Assembly: GCA_017882045.1 (NCBI GenBank)
Contig: JADGQF010000014.1
Coordinates: 1-33,706 of the forward strand
DNA from: Anaerolineales bacterium
Lineage (GTDB): Bacteria > Chloroflexota > Anaerolineae > CG2-30-64-16
Length of the DNA: 33,706 nt
Direction: 5' to 3'
The stretch's first letter is position 1. Each line of letters begins with the position of its first letter. Positions 17,273 to 24,844 of this stretch are shown here, piece by piece. Made by a program: the position numbers and the translations under genes. The notes beneath the pieces were generated by a model that ran no database searches, was not told where the DNA came from, and worked only from the letters and a program-made list of their open reading frames with translations.

Positions 17273-17754
17273 AAGACCACCCATGCGTTCGGCCAGTGCG
17301 CCTGCCAACGTTCGGTCAGAGCTGCCGCGGCATCGACGGCTGCAGCGCCGTCCACCGTCCAGTTGCGGTAGCTGATCTGTACGGCTGTCCCACCCTCGAT
17401 CAGCGTGCCGTCGGCGGCGGACGCCCACGGTAGGTCCTCGAGCTCGACGACCAGCACGTGTACGCGCCCCTGTTCGGCTGCCAGAGGCTCGCTCGCTGCG
17501 GCAAGTGTGTCGCAGACGTCGCAGGCGGCCCGGTAGGCGATCTGCAGGGCGGCTGTCTGGTCACCCCCGGCGAGAGCACGGTTCATCTCCGCACCCAGCG
17601 AATCGCTGAGTGGGACCAGGGTGCGCCTCAGCAGGCTCTCGTGCACCAGCTCCAAGCGGGGCTCTGCGTGGTCGGGAGCATGGCGCGCGCCCGGTACGCC
17701 GGAGACCTCGTCTGGCGGCGGGAGAAGAGCCTGGAAGTACGTCACTTGGTCCAC
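17269..17754 (-). CDS. Unknown 161-residue protein between mraY and murD
   Basis: I do not recognise this protein. It starts with GTG at 17754, which has a GAGG ribosome site four bases upstream and leaves 11 bp after the mraY stop; the open frame runs further up only by overlapping mraY. No signal peptide or membrane helix is visible. Residues about 30-95 look helical and acidic (HESLLRRTLVPLSDSLGAEM, TAALQIAYRAACDVCDTLAA), then comes a beta-like stretch (GRVHVLVVELEDLPW, GGTAVQISYRNWTVDG) and a last helix ending HWPNAWVVL. Its ATGA overlap with murD and tight packing argue that it is a genuine gene of the operon, probably soluble and cytoplasmic. Its task cannot be read from the sequence. 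Confidence 0.7.
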   Translation of the reverse strand: MDQVTYFQALLPPPDEVSGVPGARHAPDHAEPRLELVHESLLRRTLVPLSDSLGAEMNRALAGGDQTAALQIAYRAACDVCDTLAAASEPLAAEQGRVHVLVVELEDLPWASAADGTLIEGGTAVQISYRNWTVDGAAAVDAAAALTERWQAHWPNAWVVL

Positions 17755-17765
17755 GTTACCTCGAT

Positions 17766-18818
17766 TTAGAGCAAGGCCAACGCGATGCCCAACATGCCGG
17801 CCAGGATCGCGATCAGGAAGAAACGTTGTGAGACGTGCGTCTCTGACCAGCCGAGCAATTCGAAATGGTAATGCAACGGCGCCATCTTGAAGATGCGCTT
17901 GCCCTTGCCGGTACGTCGCTTGGTCCACTTGAAGTAGCCCACTTGCAGGACGTCCGACAGCGCCTCGGCCACGAAGACTGCGCCCACGATCGGCAGCAGC
18001 AGCCACTGGCCGGTCATCAGGGCGACCGCGGCCAATGTCGCGCCCAGCGCCAACGCGCCGGTGTCGCCCATGAACAGAGCGGCGGGATACGAGTTATACC
18101 ACAGAAAGGCGAACAGCGCGCCCACCATGGTAAAACAAAACGACATCAGCGGGTATTGGCCCTGCAGATAGGCGATTACGCCATACGCCGCGAAAGCGAC
18201 TGCGGTCGTTGAACCGGCCAGACCGTCCAGGCCATCCGTCAGGTTAACTGCGTTCGACTCGGCGATGATGATGAACATCGCCATGGGAATGTAGATCAGT
18301 CCGAGGTTGATCTTGTCTTTGATCCCGGGCACGGCCACGCTGTGCAGGCCCAGAAAATAGTAGAGGCCAAGCGCAGCCGCCAGGGCAAGGACGAACTGAT
18401 AGGAGGCCTTGATTTTGGCCAACAAGCCCTGGCCGTCGCCGCGCTTGCCGCGGATGCCGGCCACATCGTCAATCGCGCCGAGGTAGCCGAAGGCCACCAG
18501 AACCAGCAGCGGCACCAGGATGGATTTGCCTATCAGCGGGCTGCCCTCCGAGAACTTAAACAGTTTCAGCATCGCCTTGCCCCAGCCCACTCCGCTCAGC
18601 AAGTTGGCAAGGTTAAGCACCACAGTGACCAGGAAGACCGGGACGAGTATCATGATACCGCCCATCGTCGGCGTGCCCATCTTGGTCTGGTGCCCACCCG
18701 GCTCCTCGATATGGATCTGCTTGCCCATCCGGCGGCGTTTGAGCTCGTTGATGAGCGGACGGCCCCAGATAACGGCCAGCAGGAAGGATATCGAGGCGAG
18801 CGTCAGCGCAAAAGACAT
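17766..18818 (-). CDS. mraY: Phospho-N-acetylmuramoyl-pentapeptide-transferase MraY
   Basis: 350 residues, ten or so membrane helices. MraY moves phospho-MurNAc-pentapeptide to undecaprenyl phosphate, making lipid I. Marks are the TKMGTPTMGGIMIL stretch (45-58), the Asp pair in GAIDDVAG (117-118), NAVNLTDGLDGLAGS (189-203), SYPAALFMGDTGALALG around 250 with the catalytic Asp of GDTG, and the C-terminal PLHYHFELLGWSE. The usual HHH motif reads HYH (316-318), a small departure. The DD-x-x-K lysine is also not in its usual place. I chose ATG at 18818, with AGGAAG five bases upstream, over an ATG 18 bases earlier that lacks one. Confidence 0.95.
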   Translation of the reverse strand: MSFALTLASISFLLAVIWGRPLINELKRRRMGKQIHIEEPGGHQTKMGTPTMGGIMILVPVFLVTVVLNLANLLSGVGWGKAMLKLFKFSEGSPLIGKSILVPLLVLVAFGYLGAIDDVAGIRGKRGDGQGLLAKIKASYQFVLALAAALGLYYFLGLHSVAVPGIKDKINLGLIYIPMAMFIIIAESNAVNLTDGLDGLAGSTTAVAFAAYGVIAYLQGQYPLMSFCFTMVGALFAFLWYNSYPAALFMGDTGALALGATLAAVALMTGQWLLLPIVGAVFVAEALSDVLQVGYFKWTKRRTGKGKRIFKMAPLHYHFELLGWSETHVSQRFFLIAILAGMLGIALALL

Positions 18819-18848
18819 GGGTGCTTCCTGGAACATGGTTTCAAGCTT

Positions 18849-20474
18849 TCATTCCTGCGATCGAGCAAGTGCATCGACTATGTTCTCCATTGACAGGTCA
18901 CGGGAGCCTTTGATGAGGACAATGTCTCCCGGCTGGATCAAGCCCTGCAGCAAGGCCAGGGCGTCCTCGTTATTGTCGACCGCGTAAACGTCAGCGGCAT
19001 CCATCTCATCGGCCAGGGCCTCATCGGCGATCCAATGGGCGCGCTTGCCGACCGTGATCAGCTTGCCGCGCGCCCGTTCGTGAACCCGGGCCGCTGCCTC
19101 GGCGGAGGGGTGGTGCGGGCCCTTGTCCGCCTCAGCGCCGGCAGCATGGGCAGCCGGGGTAAGAATCTCAGCCGCTCGGCCGCCGACGACACGGTGGCCC
19201 TCTTCTTCGTACTTGCCAAGCTCGAGCATGTCGCCGAGCACCACCACGCAGCGATGCTCTGAGTTGGCGATGTCGTCCAGGAGGTTAAGCGCGGCCAGCA
19301 TCGAAACCGGGCTGGCATTGTAGGTGTCGTCGATCAGCGTTGAATCGCGCAGCCCACGCGTCACCATCAAACGGAGCTGGCCTCGGACTTCCTGCAAGCC
19401 GGTGATGATCTCCGTCCAACTGAGGCCCTCGACCAGGCCTACGGCAGCGCCGCGCAGGGCAGTATGCACGCTGTGGCGGCCGAGCAGCGGCAGATGAACG
19501 TAGATTTGCTCGTCTTTGTAGTGCAGGCGGAAGCGAATGCCCTCCAACCCCTCGCTACTGACCTGGTCGGCCCACAGGTCGCTGTCCGAACTCAGCCCGT
19601 ACGTGAAGACGCGTGCACGTGTCTGCGCCGACATGGCCCGCACATGCGGGTCGTCGGCATTCAGGATCGCCACACCGCCTTCTTCGGCCGGCGGCAAGGC
19701 TCGGACTAACTCGGACTTCGCCTCCGCGATACGCTCGATGCTGCCCAGTCGCTCGAGGTGGGTTGGTCCCACGTTGGTTACCACCCCGATGCGCGGCCGG
19801 GCGATCTCGCACAGCCGGTTGATCTCGCCCAGGGTGTACATGCCCATCTCGAGGACAGCGCGTTGATGCTCGGGCGTCAGGCGCAGGAGCGTCAGCGGCA
19901 GGCCGATCTCATTGTTGAGATTGCCCTCGCTGCGCAACGTGCTGTAGCGCTTTTCCAGGACATTGGCCACCGTCTCTTTGCTGGTCGTCTTGCCGACGCT
20001 GCCCGTGATGCCGATCACCGTGACAGGCAGTTGCGCGCGCCAGAAGGCAGCCAGGTTGTGCAACGCCTGCAGGCTATCCGGCGCGACGAACACATAGGGC
20101 GTCCGAGCGCCGGCCCCGCCGAGGACGAGGGGACGCGGGGACGCGGCCTGCTCCTCGCCGCGTCCCCGCGTCCCCTCGTCCTCGCTCGGGAGGCTGCGCT
20201 CGAGGATCGTCCCGTCCTGAAGAATGAAGGTGGCGGCGAGGCCGGGAATCTCCCGGGCCTGCGGCCCGGCAATGGCGGCGACCGCGCCGCGCGCAAAGGC
20301 GTCGGCCAGGTACAGGCTGCCGTCGGTCTTCTCGCCGCGCAGTGCCACAAACAAGCTCCCGGACTGCGCCTTACGCGAATCGACCACGGCATCGCGCAGG
20401 GCCACGTTGGCTAATTCGGTAGGCGCCTCGAGGTGACCCAGGAGCGCCTGCCAGACGTGAGAAAGCGTAAGCAT
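18849..20474 (-). CDS. murF: UDP-MurNAc-tripeptide--D-alanyl-D-alanine ligase with in-frame palindrome
   Basis: 541 residues, longer than the usual 450-470. MurF adds D-Ala-D-Ala, the last cytoplasmic step. Domain 1 shows DSRKAQSGSLFVALRGEKTDG; the ATP loop GITGSVGKTTSKET is at 157-170; NLNNEIGLPLTLL, EMGMYTLGEI, NVGPTHLERLGS, GRHSVHTALRGAAVGL and DDTYNASPVSMLAALNLL follow. Residues 98-120, Arg/Gly/Glu-rich, are encoded by a perfect long palindrome (20120-20184) inserted between LQDGTI and the conserved YVFVAPDSLQAL. A second extra stretch near 440-470 (AHAAGAEADKGPHHPSAEAA) lies in the C-terminal domain. ATG at 20474. It stands 30 bp before mraY; murE, normally the upstream partner, is absent. 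Confidence 0.95.
   Translation of the reverse strand: MLTLSHVWQALLGHLEAPTELANVALRDAVVDSRKAQSGSLFVALRGEKTDGSLYLADAFARGAVAAIAGPQAREIPGLAATFILQDGTILERSLPSEDEGTRGRGEEQAASPRPLVLGGAGARTPYVFVAPDSLQALHNLAAFWRAQLPVTVIGITGSVGKTTSKETVANVLEKRYSTLRSEGNLNNEIGLPLTLLRLTPEHQRAVLEMGMYTLGEINRLCEIARPRIGVVTNVGPTHLERLGSIERIAEAKSELVRALPPAEEGGVAILNADDPHVRAMSAQTRARVFTYGLSSDSDLWADQVSSEGLEGIRFRLHYKDEQIYVHLPLLGRHSVHTALRGAAVGLVEGLSWTEIITGLQEVRGQLRLMVTRGLRDSTLIDDTYNASPVSMLAALNLLDDIANSEHRCVVVLGDMLELGKYEEEGHRVVGGRAAEILTPAAHAAGAEADKGPHHPSAEAAARVHERARGKLITVGKRAHWIADEALADEMDAADVYAVDNNEDALALLQGLIQPGDIVLIKGSRDLSMENIVDALARSQE
20120..20184. repeat. Perfect 27-bp-arm palindrome inside murF
   Basis: The arm at 20120-20146, a GGGGACGCGG-type sequence, is the exact reverse complement of 20158-20184; the loop is the 11 bases 20147-20157. 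All 27 positions pair. It keeps the murF frame and encodes about 22 residues (codons 98-119) that have no counterpart in the family as I know it. No second copy occurs in this window. It looks like a mobile palindromic repeat that inserted into coding DNA. Confidence 0.9.
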
Positions 20475-20500
20475 GATTTGCCTGTCTCGTCACGGTGCGT

Positions 20501-20563
20501 ATTCGTGATACGTGAGGGGTGATGCGCTACTGGCAGTTGATTCCGCGTCACCTTCTCACGAAT
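20501..20563. repeat. Two-step hairpin in the ftsI-murF gap
   Basis: ATTCGTGA (20501-20508) pairs with TCACGAAT (20556-20563), and inside it GGTGATGCG pairs with CGCGTCACC at eight of nine positions. The structure fills most of the 104-bp space between ftsI and murF. It resembles an extragenic palindromic repeat; no U-run follows on the minus strand. Confidence 0.55.
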
Positions 20564-20578
20564 CATGCAGCCGCCCGT

Positions 20579-22378
20579 TCAGTTTGGACTGATCCCCAAT
20601 ATCCTGACCGTTTCGCTCGCAACCTTCGCAAACACCGGGACAGCCACTTGCTCGGCCCAGCGAGACTTCAGCGGCTTATCCAGCTTCACCATGATCACCA
20701 ACTGCGGGTTGTCGGCCGGCAGGAACCCGATGAAACTGGTGATGCTGGTGCTCAAGACGTAGCCCTGCGGCGTTGGGATTTCGGCGGTACCCGTTTTCCC
20801 GGCAACCTTATAGCCCGGCAGGAAGTTTGCATACGACGAGCTGCTAACGTCGTAAACCATCATGTCTTTCATCTTCTGGGCGGTGTCGGGCTTTATCGGC
20901 CGGCCGATGATGTGCGGACTCACGTAATAGACTAGCCCGTCTTGTACCATTGCCCGCACCACGTGCGGTTGCAGCAGTACCCCTCCGTTGGCGATCGCAG
21001 CTACCGCATTGATCATCTGAACCGGCGTCACCGAAATACCCTGGCCGAAGGAGTTGGTGGCCTCGTCGAACGGGCTCCAATCGCTCTGGCCGCGCTCTTT
21101 AACGATGCCTGCGCTCTCGTTTTTCAGGTCCAGTTCGGTCAACTTACTGAAGCCAAAGCGACGTAGGTAGCTATAGAAGACCTCCGGGCCCATGTCCAGG
21201 CTCATACGCGCTGAAACGACGTTAATCGAATGCGCCAGGGCCTGTGTCGCAGTCACGCGGCCATACTTCATGTTCTGCGCGTTGTGGATCGTTTGTCCAT
21301 TCACCGTCAGCGCGCCGGTATCTTCAAAGACCGTCTCAGGCGTGATGCGACCGGAATCCAGGGCAGCGGACATGGTGACGACCTTGAAAACAGAGCCAGG
21401 CTCGTACACCTCGCTGACCGCTGAGTTGACCCAGGTCTTCGGTTCCACGTCGGAATACTGATTGGGATCGAAGGTGGGATAGATTGCCAGAGCGTAGATA
21501 CCGCCTGTGCGCGGGTCCATCACGATGATCGTGCCGCTCTCGGCCTGATAGTCGTCAAGAGACTGGCGTAGGATCCTTTCTACCACGTATTGTAAAGGTG
21601 CGTCAAGATACAGAACCAGGTCGTGGTTCGCCGGCGATGGCAGGTAGAGCTTCCAGGCGTCGGGCAGAGGCATCGCGGTGCCGGACAAGCTATTGGCCGG
21701 CCAGTTGCCGTCGGTGCGCAGCCAGTCGTCATAACTCGCTTCGACGCCATAGACTCCCTCGCGGCCGGAGTTGACGAACCCGAGCAGGTGCGCCCCGAGA
21801 CTCCCTTGAGGATACGCTCGCTCGCGCACCCAATCGCACCAGACCAGCCCTGGCTGCTTCAGTTTGCGGCCTATCTGAGTGCGAACTGCGTCGCACTGTG
21901 CGTCCGTCGCGCTGTGTTCGAGCGCCACCAGCGGCTGATTGGCCGGAAGCTTCTCCGCCAGGGTGTCCAGCGGCTGGTCGAAGATCTTGGTTAAGCTGAC
22001 AACTACGGTTTGGCCTACGGATGAGCTATAGATGTCCGAAGGGCGGGCCCACACCACCTGCCGGAAATCGTCGGTTGCCAACAACAGCCCGTTGCGATCG
22101 ACGATATGCCCACGCGCGGGCTCGACTGCAAGAGTGGGCACGGGCGCCGCCAGCTTAGTGGTCCGATTGATCGGTAGCTGCCACTGCGCCAGGCGAAACA
22201 TCACGACGAGCATGAGAATGACAAAGACCGCAATCGGCAACCACAGCCGCTGGCCCACGGTGTGGAGGTGGTCGGGCGCCGTTCGAGTCTCTTCACCCTG
22301 TTCGCCGCTGCCGTCCATGCCGGGCGCATCCTCGGCTGCCGGCAGCGGGGCCGTCTGTGTGTAGCGTTTCCATTCCAT
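20579..22378 (-). CDS. ftsI: Septal transpeptidase FtsI (class B penicillin-binding protein)
   Basis: 599 residues. Cross-links new peptidoglycan at the septum with FtsW. A cytoplasmic tail (1-45) leads to one membrane helix (about 46-63). The dimerisation domain begins PARGHIVDRNGLLLATD (88-104). The transpeptidase domain holds all three penicillin-binding motifs: SVFK with the nucleophile Ser329, SIN at 384-386, and KTG at 528-530 in VAGKTGTAEIP. No PASTA domains follow, so it is the short form. ATG at 22378 has GGTGA about seven bases upstream. It lies directly after the ftsL-like gene and is the expected division PBP; a Spo-type or elongation PBP is less likely here. Confidence 0.94.
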   Translation of the reverse strand: MEWKRYTQTAPLPAAEDAPGMDGSGEQGEETRTAPDHLHTVGQRLWLPIAVFVILMLVVMFRLAQWQLPINRTTKLAAPVPTLAVEPARGHIVDRNGLLLATDDFRQVVWARPSDIYSSSVGQTVVVSLTKIFDQPLDTLAEKLPANQPLVALEHSATDAQCDAVRTQIGRKLKQPGLVWCDWVRERAYPQGSLGAHLLGFVNSGREGVYGVEASYDDWLRTDGNWPANSLSGTAMPLPDAWKLYLPSPANHDLVLYLDAPLQYVVERILRQSLDDYQAESGTIIVMDPRTGGIYALAIYPTFDPNQYSDVEPKTWVNSAVSEVYEPGSVFKVVTMSAALDSGRITPETVFEDTGALTVNGQTIHNAQNMKYGRVTATQALAHSINVVSARMSLDMGPEVFYSYLRRFGFSKLTELDLKNESAGIVKERGQSDWSPFDEATNSFGQGISVTPVQMINAVAAIANGGVLLQPHVVRAMVQDGLVYYVSPHIIGRPIKPDTAQKMKDMMVYDVSSSSYANFLPGYKVAGKTGTAEIPTPQGYVLSTSITSFIGFLPADNPQLVIMVKLDKPLKSRWAEQVAVPVFAKVASETVRILGISPN

Positions 22379-22501
22379 AAGCGTTCACCCATTGACGATA
22401 ACGGCCGGTCGTCAGGCGGCCAACCGTTGGTAGGGCTTCTCCATCGGGCTCAAACTCCAGGCCCTCCGGGCGGGCCAGGCGACGCGCTGTAAAGCGGACG
22501 C

Positions 22502-22948
22502 TCAGGGGAGGGCCGGCTGCGCAAGACCAGATTCCCCACCTGTGTTGGCCGGCGCGGCCGAACCGGGCGCCGCGACGAACACGGGAGTTGCGGCGGGCAC
22601 CATTCCCCGTGCCCTGGCCGCCTGCTCGATCTCGCCCGGCGCGTTCTGGGCAGCGACTTGCCCGGCCAATTGCGCGTTCGTATGCTCGAGAACCGTGGCC
22701 GTGACCTTCATATCATCGATCTGGTACGTTATGTTGGCCACCGTGCTCAACTGTGACAGGTAGATGTACATCAGGCCGAAGGCAAAGAGCAGCACCAGCA
22801 AGAAGCGCAGCAACGGCGTGACCGAGCTGCTCCACGTGCCGGCTAACCCGCGTCCGGGCGCAAGCAGGGTGGGGACCTGCGACGCACTTTGCTCATGCCC
22901 CGGTGCAATGGAGGGTGCCCGAGCAACATGACGGCTTATCTTGGCCAT
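22502..22948 (-). CDS. ftsL: FtsL-like bitopic division protein
   Basis: 148 residues. A 45-residue cytoplasmic segment, one membrane helix (about 46-64, LLRFLLVLLFAFGLMYIYL) and a short outside coiled coil (about 70-110, VANITYQIDDMKVTATVLEH then TNAQLAGQV) ending near ARARGMVPA match the FtsL/DivIC plan. A Pro/Ala-rich tail follows. FtsL bridges FtsQ and the FtsW-FtsI pair. The sequence is weakly conserved, so the call rests on topology, the PGEIEQAARARGM motif and the place between rsmH and ftsI. ATG at 22948 has GGAGCAGG just upstream. A 123-bp gap separates it from ftsI. Confidence 0.82.
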   Translation of the reverse strand: MAKISRHVARAPSIAPGHEQSASQVPTLLAPGRGLAGTWSSSVTPLLRFLLVLLFAFGLMYIYLSQLSTVANITYQIDDMKVTATVLEHTNAQLAGQVAAQNAPGEIEQAARARGMVPAATPVFVAAPGSAAPANTGGESGLAQPALP

Positions 22949-22971
22949 GGTACCTGCTCCCTAAAGATGAA

Positions 22972-22987
22972 CGCGCAAGGTTGCGCG
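22972..22987. repeat. 16-bp palindrome upstream of ftsL
   Basis: CGCGCAA at 22972-22978 and TTGCGCG at 22981-22987 are perfect inverted repeats around GG, 23-39 bp upstream of the ftsL start codon. It could be a regulator site or a leader hairpin. No regulator can be named. Confidence 0.5.
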
Positions 22988-23042
22988 CAGGCGAAGGCTA
23001 CCAACAATGACGCACTATGTGAGATACTCCCATGTCAAGGCT

Positions 23043-23113
23043 GGGCGGCCGATGAGAGGCGAGCAGCTGGGCCCTTTGGTGGACGCTTGGCCGCCCTGAT
23101 GTGGGGCTGCTCG
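23043..23113. other. Interleaved inverted repeats, possible pseudoknot RNA
   Basis: Two 8-bp inverted repeats cross each other: GGGCGGCC (23043-23050) with GGCCGCCC (23089-23096), and CGAGCAGC (23060-23067) with GCTGCTCG (23106-23113). The linkers are 9, 21 and 9 bases, a symmetric H-type pseudoknot layout. It lies in the 256-bp gap between rsmH and ftsL, on the transcribed minus strand about 95-165 bases upstream of the ftsL start. No known riboswitch or ribozyme consensus was recognised. Chance pairing in GC-rich DNA cannot be excluded. Confidence 0.4.
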
Positions 23114-23156
23114 TTTTAGGATACGGACGCAGGAACATATCTCTCGTACGCATTTT

Positions 23157-23171
23157 AATATACCCTATATT
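23157..23171 (-). promoter_or_regulatory. AT-rich palindrome, possible promoter/operator after rsmH
   Basis: AATATA (23157-23162) and TATATT (23166-23171) flank CCC in an unusually AT-rich island just downstream of rsmH. On the minus strand it reads TATATT, a possible -10, with TTTGTG 17 bases upstream as a weak -35. It may provide an internal promoter for ftsL onwards. The evidence is slight. Confidence 0.3.
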
Positions 23172-23204
23172 CGTCAAAACACAAATAGCACAGGACCGTG
23201 GTCA

Positions 23205-24242
23205 TCAATAATCGCCCTTTTTAATGGTTGTCTCGAGTCGTTCCGCCACGCGCAGCTTAGCACTACGGCTGCGCGCATTGCTGGCTATCTCAGCCTCGGT
23301 AGGCTGGATCGGCTTGCGTGTCACAGCCCGCAAAATAGCGTGATGGCCGCATTGGCACACCGGTAGTTCAGGCGGGCAGATGCAGTCACGCGTCTCGTGC
23401 TGGATGAACTGCTTCACGATCCGGTCCTCCAACGAATGGAACGTGATGACGGCGAAGCGGCCGCCGGGGGCCAGCAGATCTACCATCTGCGGCAACGTCT
23501 CCGCGAGGGCCTTTAGCTCGTCATTCACCGCGATGCGCAAGGCCTGGAAGGTCCGGGTTGCCGGATGGATCCGCTGTCCGGCACGATGCCCGCCCAGCGC
23601 ACGCGCTACCACTTCCGCCAGTTCGCCGGTAGTGTTGAGGGGCCGGGCCTCCACGATCGCCCGTGCAATGCGCCGTGAGTGGATTTCCTCGCCGAACTGG
23701 TATGTAATGTTGGCAATGTCCTCCTGTGACCATTCGTTGACGATCTCGCCGGCTGTAAGCGGCGCTGCCGGGTCCATGCGCATGTCCAGCGGTCCTTCGT
23801 TCCGAAAGCTGAAGCCTCGCCCGGCTTCCGCCAACTGGTAAGACGAGAGGCCGAGGTCGAGGAGGATGGCGTGAACCGATCCAGCCTTGAGCCCATGAGC
23901 GGCCGCTACTTCAGCCAGCCGGGCGAAGCTGGCCTGCACCAGGTCGATTCGGCCGGCATAAGGAGCGAGCCGTTCGGCGGCACGCTCTACCGCAGAGGGA
24001 TCCAGGTCCAGGCCAAGCAACTTGCCTGTTGGAGCCGTCGCGGTCAACATCGCCTCGGCATGACCGGCGCCACCCAATGTGCCATCGATGCACGTCGCAT
24101 CGGGGAATAGCGCCAGGCCGGCGATAACTTCCGCCGGCATAACCGGAGTGTGCCCGGTCAGAGTACCAGGCCGCTCTTCGCCAACAACTCGTCTGTGACT
24201 GCGCTCCGTTCGGTGCGCACGATCCTTTGGCTTTCTTGCCAT
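23205..24242 (-). CDS. rsmH: 16S rRNA (cytosine1402-N4)-methyltransferase
   Basis: 345 residues; older name mraW. Methylates C1402 in the ribosomal P site using SAM. Motifs: [14 protein letters not shown] near the start, the SAM loop [16 protein letters not shown] (51-66), [44 protein letters not shown], and [18 protein letters not shown] Cys/His-rich stretch follows ([15 protein letters not shown]). The ATG at 24242 lies inside mraZ, giving an 85-bp overlap; no other usual start exists before the conserved HTPVM, except ATG at 24140 within it. The 256-bp gap after this gene is the largest inside the cluster. Confidence 0.96.
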   Translation of the reverse strand: MARKPKDRAHRTERSHRRVVGEERPGTLTGHTPVMPAEVIAGLALFPDATCIDGTLGGAGHAEAMLTATAPTGKLLGLDLDPSAVERAAERLAPYAGRIDLVQASFARLAEVAAAHGLKAGSVHAILLDLGLSSYQLAEAGRGFSFRNEGPLDMRMDPAAPLTAGEIVNEWSQEDIANITYQFGEEIHSRRIARAIVEARPLNTTGELAEVVARALGGHRAGQRIHPATRTFQALRIAVNDELKALAETLPQMVDLLAPGGRFAVITFHSLEDRIVKQFIQHETRDCICPPELPVCQCGHHAILRAVTRKPIQPTEAEIASNARSRSAKLRVAERLETTIKKGDY

Positions 24243-24604
24243 TGTTCCAGGCCCCAGATCTCTAGGTGATCGACCATGCCGATGATCACCACGTTTGTAT
24301 CGAGGCCGGCGTCCCGGCGCAAAGAAGGCTGGATCAGGATGCGGCCCTGTTTGTCAACCGGGCAATCGTCCGCGGCGAGCACCATGCGAGTAAGATCGCG
24401 TACGGCACGTAAGGCCTGGTTTTGTCCGGAGAGGATCTCGGCAATCCGCTGCCAGGCTGCGATGGAGGACACATTGATCTGGCCGTCCATGGCATACCAG
24501 ATTTTCACCGGGTCGCCCAATGCCTCGCGATAACGGGCGGGCAACGAGACACGGTTCTTCTCGTCCAGTGTATATTCGAAGCGGCCTGAAAATAACGGTC
24601 CCAT
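24158..24604 (-). CDS. mraZ: Transcriptional regulator MraZ
   Basis: 148 residues with two AbrB-like swapped-hairpin repeats: [16 protein letters not shown] near residues 14-29 and [18 protein letters not shown] near 83-100. MraZ forms a ring-shaped oligomer that binds TGGG direct repeats and represses its own dcw operon. It is the first gene of the minus-strand cluster, with its promoter and three 10-bp-spaced operator repeats directly upstream. ATG at 24604. Its end overlaps rsmH by 85 bp. Confidence 0.97.
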   Translation of the reverse strand: MGPLFSGRFEYTLDEKNRVSLPARYREALGDPVKIWYAMDGQINVSSIAAWQRIAEILSGQNQALRAVRDLTRMVLAADDCPVDKQGRILIQPSLRRDAGLDTNVVIIGMVDHLEIWGLEQWQESQRIVRTERSAVTDELLAKSGLVL

Positions 24605-24647
24605 CGCTGGCTTGCCTGATCGTAGAGGACGTAAAATAGGGTTGGCT

Positions 24648-24672
24648 TCCCACCCCTCCCCACCTGGTGCCA
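24648..24672 (-). promoter_or_regulatory. MraZ operator: three 10-bp-spaced TGGG-type repeats
   Basis: On the minus strand TGGCA (24672-24668), TGGGG (24662-24658) and TGGGA (24652-24648) follow at exact 10-bp steps. This is the known MraZ box pattern, TGGGN with 5-base spacers. The repeats lie at and just after the predicted transcription start, so bound MraZ would block the promoter. Confidence 0.75.
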
Positions 24673-24700
24673 GTATAAGCCACGCGCGGGATGTTGTAAA
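24672..24700 (-). promoter_or_regulatory. Sigma-70-type promoter of mraZ and the dcw operon
   Basis: On the minus strand TTTACA (24700-24695) and TATACT (24677-24672) are separated by exactly 17 bases. Transcription should begin near 24665, giving a leader of about 60 bases before mraZ. The MraZ repeats overlap the start region. Confidence 0.75.
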
Positions 24701-24815
24701 GCCCCGATAACCGAAAAACGCGAAAATTTAAGGTTCCAATTCGATAGGAAGTCTCACATTTGCGAAGGCCTTATCTCTCCTATTATTATGCGGCTAATTT
24801 TCCCTTAATTGGTAC

Positions 24816-24844
24816 TTGACAAGAGTTCGCATTGGTGGTATTAT
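24816..24844 (+). promoter_or_regulatory. Strong sigma-70-type promoter of rpoB-rpoC
   Basis: TTGACA (24816-24821), a 17-base spacer and TATTAT (24839-24844) make a near-consensus promoter. An AT-rich stretch upstream (AATTTTCCCTTAATT) may act as an UP element. Transcription should start near 24851, leaving a leader of about 134 bases. The region 24701-24815 between this and the mraZ promoter is AT-rich and holds no gene. Confidence 0.8.

Noticed and set aside
17273-17428. Extended start of murD 52 codons upstream
   Set aside because: The extension is Arg-rich, lies in the end of the preceding gene in another frame, and the ATG at 17272 forms a clean ATGA coupling right before the conserved VTILG segment.
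23043-23113. HDV-like or hammerhead ribozyme
   Set aside because: The crossing stems lack the third and fourth stems of HDV-like folds, and the CTGATG seen is not followed by the hammerhead core GA and GAAA.
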